DNA from: Collimonas sp. OK242
Lineage (GTDB): Bacteria; Pseudomonadota; Gammaproteobacteria; Burkholderiales; Burkholderiaceae_D
Length of the DNA stretch: 64,000 bases
Direction: 5' to 3'
Assembly (NCBI RefSeq): GCF_900107095.1
Contig: NZ_FNOR01000005.1
Span: forward strand, 1 to 64,000
Shown here: positions 62,372 to 64,000 of the stretch, piece by piece
How the letters are laid out: each line of letters opens with the position of its first letter
Position numbering within the stretch: position 1 is the first letter of the stretch
The notes under the pieces: generated by a model
The model's input: the letters and a program-made list of their open reading frames with translations, nothing else
Databases searched by the model: none
Told to the model about the DNA's origin: nothing
Position numbers and translations under genes: made by a program

Positions 62372-62827
62372 ATGAACTTCCCCGCTACCTTCCGTCTCGC
62401 CTACCTCGCCGCAACCGCCGGTTTCACACTGCACGCGCATGCCGAAAGTTTCACATCCTCGGTCGTCAGCACTGGTTCGGCCTCTAGCGGCAGCGTCTCG
62501 GCATCGTTACACGGTTCAAGCAACAGTTCGACCGGCGATAACAAGACTGCCGACGGTAACTATCGCATCATCGATGTCGCCATGGCGCCCGGCCGCGCCG
62601 GCATCACGCGCGTCACGATGCAAATCGACGATACGCAGCAGCGCATCGTGCTCGACCTGCCGCAGGCGATTGCCGAGAAACAGAATCTTGGCCGGGGCGA
62701 TCTTGTGCACGCGCAGCACCGCGTGTACGGTTTCGAGTTCGCGCGCAACGACACGCGGGAGGCGTTCTACCTGGTGCTCGCCGACGAGTGGTACAACGAA
62801 CTTGCCGCGCGACCGGTGACCCTTTGA
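62372..62827 (+). CDS. Secreted hypothetical protein
   Basis: 151 aa. Signal peptide to about residue 24 (LHAHAES), then a Ser/Thr/Gly-rich stretch (SVVSTGSASSGSVSASLHGSSNSSTGDN) and a beta-rich domain (RVTMQIDDTQQRIVLDLPQAIAE). AAGGAG precedes the ATG. It is read with the DUF2145 gene, whose TTG start overlaps this stop. Family not recognised. Confidence 0.75.
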   Translation: MNFPATFRLAYLAATAGFTLHAHAESFTSSVVSTGSASSGSVSASLHGSSNSSTGDNKTADGNYRIIDVAMAPGRAGITRVTMQIDDTQQRIVLDLPQAIAEKQNLGRGDLVHAQHRVYGFEFARNDTREAFYLVLADEWYNELAARPVTL

Positions 62828-63819
62828 GGATCTGCCGCGCATTCGTTCTTGCCGCTGCAATCGCTGCGGGTGCGGCCCAGGCGCAACCCGGTTCGCCTGG
62901 CTACTCGACATCTTCAGCCTTTTGCGACCGAGCGCAGCAGCTTACCGCCGGCCAGCAGGATCGGCTGCTGCGCTTTGCCGCCGTGGTCCGCAACGAACTC
63001 GATGCCATGGGCGGCGACACTGCGCTGATCAGTCGGTCAGGACTCGATCTCTCGCGCTTTCATATCCGTTACTCGCATGCCGCGGTCGCCTGGCGCGGAA
63101 AAACCAGCGCATGGTCAGCACGCCAACTCTATTACGCCTGTGACGAAGGCCGACCACGGATCTACGACCAAGGCCTCGCCGGTTTTGTGATCGGCACTGA
63201 CGATCCTGCGCTCGGCTACGTGTCGATCGTACGGATACCGGCCAACGCAGCCCAAGCGCTGCAGCACGCATCGCTCGATATGCCTCGCGTCCAGCACCTG
63301 CTGGCTGCGAGCTACAGTGCCAACGCCTACCCGTTCAGCACTCGCCACCAGAATTGCAATCAGTGGGTGATGGAAATACTCGCGGTGGCCTGGGGAGATT
63401 TGGCCGACGGCGACGACTTGCGCAGGCGTGCCCAGCATTGGCTCAAGGAGGCGAACTATGCGCCCAAGCCAGTGGATGTCGGCTCACACGCACTGATGTT
63501 CGCGGCAACATTTGTGCCGTTGCTGCATCTCGACGATCATCCGGAAGACGACCTCTTCGCAATGAAGCTGAAGATCAGCCTGCCATCAACGGTAGAGGCC
63601 TTCGTCCGGGAACGCTTGCCCGGCAGTGACCGCATCGAGGTGTGTCATGACGATCAGCAGATCGTCGTACACCGTGGCTGGACACCGATTGCAGACGGCT
63701 GTCGACCCGACGAGGGGGATCGCGTCTTCCTGCTCGATCCAAACCCTGCCTTCGGGAAATCCTTCCAGCAGGGTTCCATTACGCACGATATCGTTCCTCC
63801 CATTTTCAGAGCGAGCTGA
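62824..63819 (+). CDS. DUF2145 family secreted protein
   Basis: 331 aa. TTG start at 62824 overlaps the preceding stop (TTGA) and gives a signal peptide (LRICRAFVLAAAIAAGAAQAQ). The body matches DUF2145: SSAFCDRAQQLTAGQQDRLLRFAAVVRNEL, RYSHAAVAWRG, YACDEGRPRIYDQG, STRHQNCNQWVMEIL. Cys/His residues in the middle (RHQNCNQW) suggest a papain- or NlpC-like site, but this is unproven. Coupled to the secreted protein upstream. Confidence 0.85.
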   Translation: MRICRAFVLAAAIAAGAAQAQPGSPGYSTSSAFCDRAQQLTAGQQDRLLRFAAVVRNELDAMGGDTALISRSGLDLSRFHIRYSHAAVAWRGKTSAWSARQLYYACDEGRPRIYDQGLAGFVIGTDDPALGYVSIVRIPANAAQALQHASLDMPRVQHLLAASYSANAYPFSTRHQNCNQWVMEILAVAWGDLADGDDLRRRAQHWLKEANYAPKPVDVGSHALMFAATFVPLLHLDDHPEDDLFAMKLKISLPSTVEAFVRERLPGSDRIEVCHDDQQIVVHRGWTPIADGCRPDEGDRVFLLDPNPAFGKSFQQGSITHDIVPPIFRAS

Positions 63820-64000
63820 GCAATTCTCTACCAGTGCTGCGTGCTTCGGTGAGCTTTGAGGCGTCTGGACGCACCTTGCCGGGGGTAGCGCCCGACCACG
63901 CTCTGACCGCCGGAGCATGGCCCTCGAGCGGCGTCTCGCGCATCAGCCCGGACGGCAGCGAGCCGGGCGCAAGATCTTCCCGGCGGAATGGTAGATGAGG
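63806..64000 (-). CDS. C-terminal end of an unknown ORF leaving the window
   Basis: An open minus-strand frame from the right edge gives 64 residues (PHLPFRREDLAPGSL..., ending TGRELLSSL) and ends with TGA at 63806-63808. It overlaps the DUF2145 3' end by 14 bases. No family recognised, and the start is outside the window. Confidence 0.4.
   Translation of the reverse strand, partial: PHLPFRREDLAPGSLPSGLMRETPLEGHAPAVRAWSGATPGKVRPDASKLTEARSTGRELLSSL

Overview
This window looks like the chromosome of a betaproteobacterium of the order Burkholderiales, most likely an Oxalobacteraceae member close to Collimonas or Herbaspirillum. The basis is gene content and style only: a GC-rich core with pyrF type 2, thiL-pgpA-pncC, trmB, lemA with paired TPM proteins, a split pqi operon, a QseBC-like pair and DUF2145. 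No marker gene was compared, so the genus is a guess.

Layout. 0-0.33 kb: the 3' end of an IS3-family element. 0.4-12.5 kb: housekeeping genes, namely a MgtA-type magnesium ATPase, PBP4 (dacB), a lemA-TPM operon, pyrF, then a leftward run of pncC, pgpA, thiL, a secreted protein and trmB, closing with tRNA-Gly(CCC). 12.5-15.4 kb: a small insertion bounded by two copies of a 113-bp repeat that includes the 5' half of that tRNA. It carries an NHL-repeat lipoprotein, a remnant of a small regulator and a 509-bp internally deleted IS21 element.

16.2-28.2 kb is the most novel stretch. Five closely spaced rightward genes end with a GTG-started phage-tail-collar protein: two small all-beta proteins, a papain-like cysteine protease behind a Pro-Ala linker, a 204-aa protein and a 991-aa protein. 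They are followed by a leftward small beta protein and a 1101-aa winged-helix/STAND-ATPase/TPR regulator, a divergent second regulator, and a DUF1906 glycoside-hydrolase-like protein. There are no capsid, sheath, tube, terminase or integrase genes, so this is not an ordinary prophage. I read it as an uncharacterised tail-fibre-like or effector-delivery module with its own signal-sensing ATPase.

28.4-39.2 kb is AT-richer accessory DNA: a truncated P-loop ATPase of the Sll1717 type, NERD and DUF2971 proteins, duplicated helix-turn-helix regulators each paired with a small envelope protein, an SDR with a degenerate active site, lipoproteins and several gene remnants. 39.3-53 kb is a redox and ion-homeostasis block: AhpD-like, DUF302, an AI-2E-type permease, a five-gene operon of three cytochromes plus a QseBC-like two-component system, then a CDF exporter, a cation P-type ATPase, a tandem universal stress protein, and a DedA-PAP2-LssY fusion. 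53-56 kb adds a Met-rich periplasmic protein and a copper P-type ATPase with two N-terminal heavy-metal-binding domains. 56-64 kb: a TetR regulator, a 180-bp MITE-like repeat, a DUF3313 lipoprotein, the pqiA-pqiA-pqiB-pqiC lipid-transport operon and a secreted-protein/DUF2145 pair.
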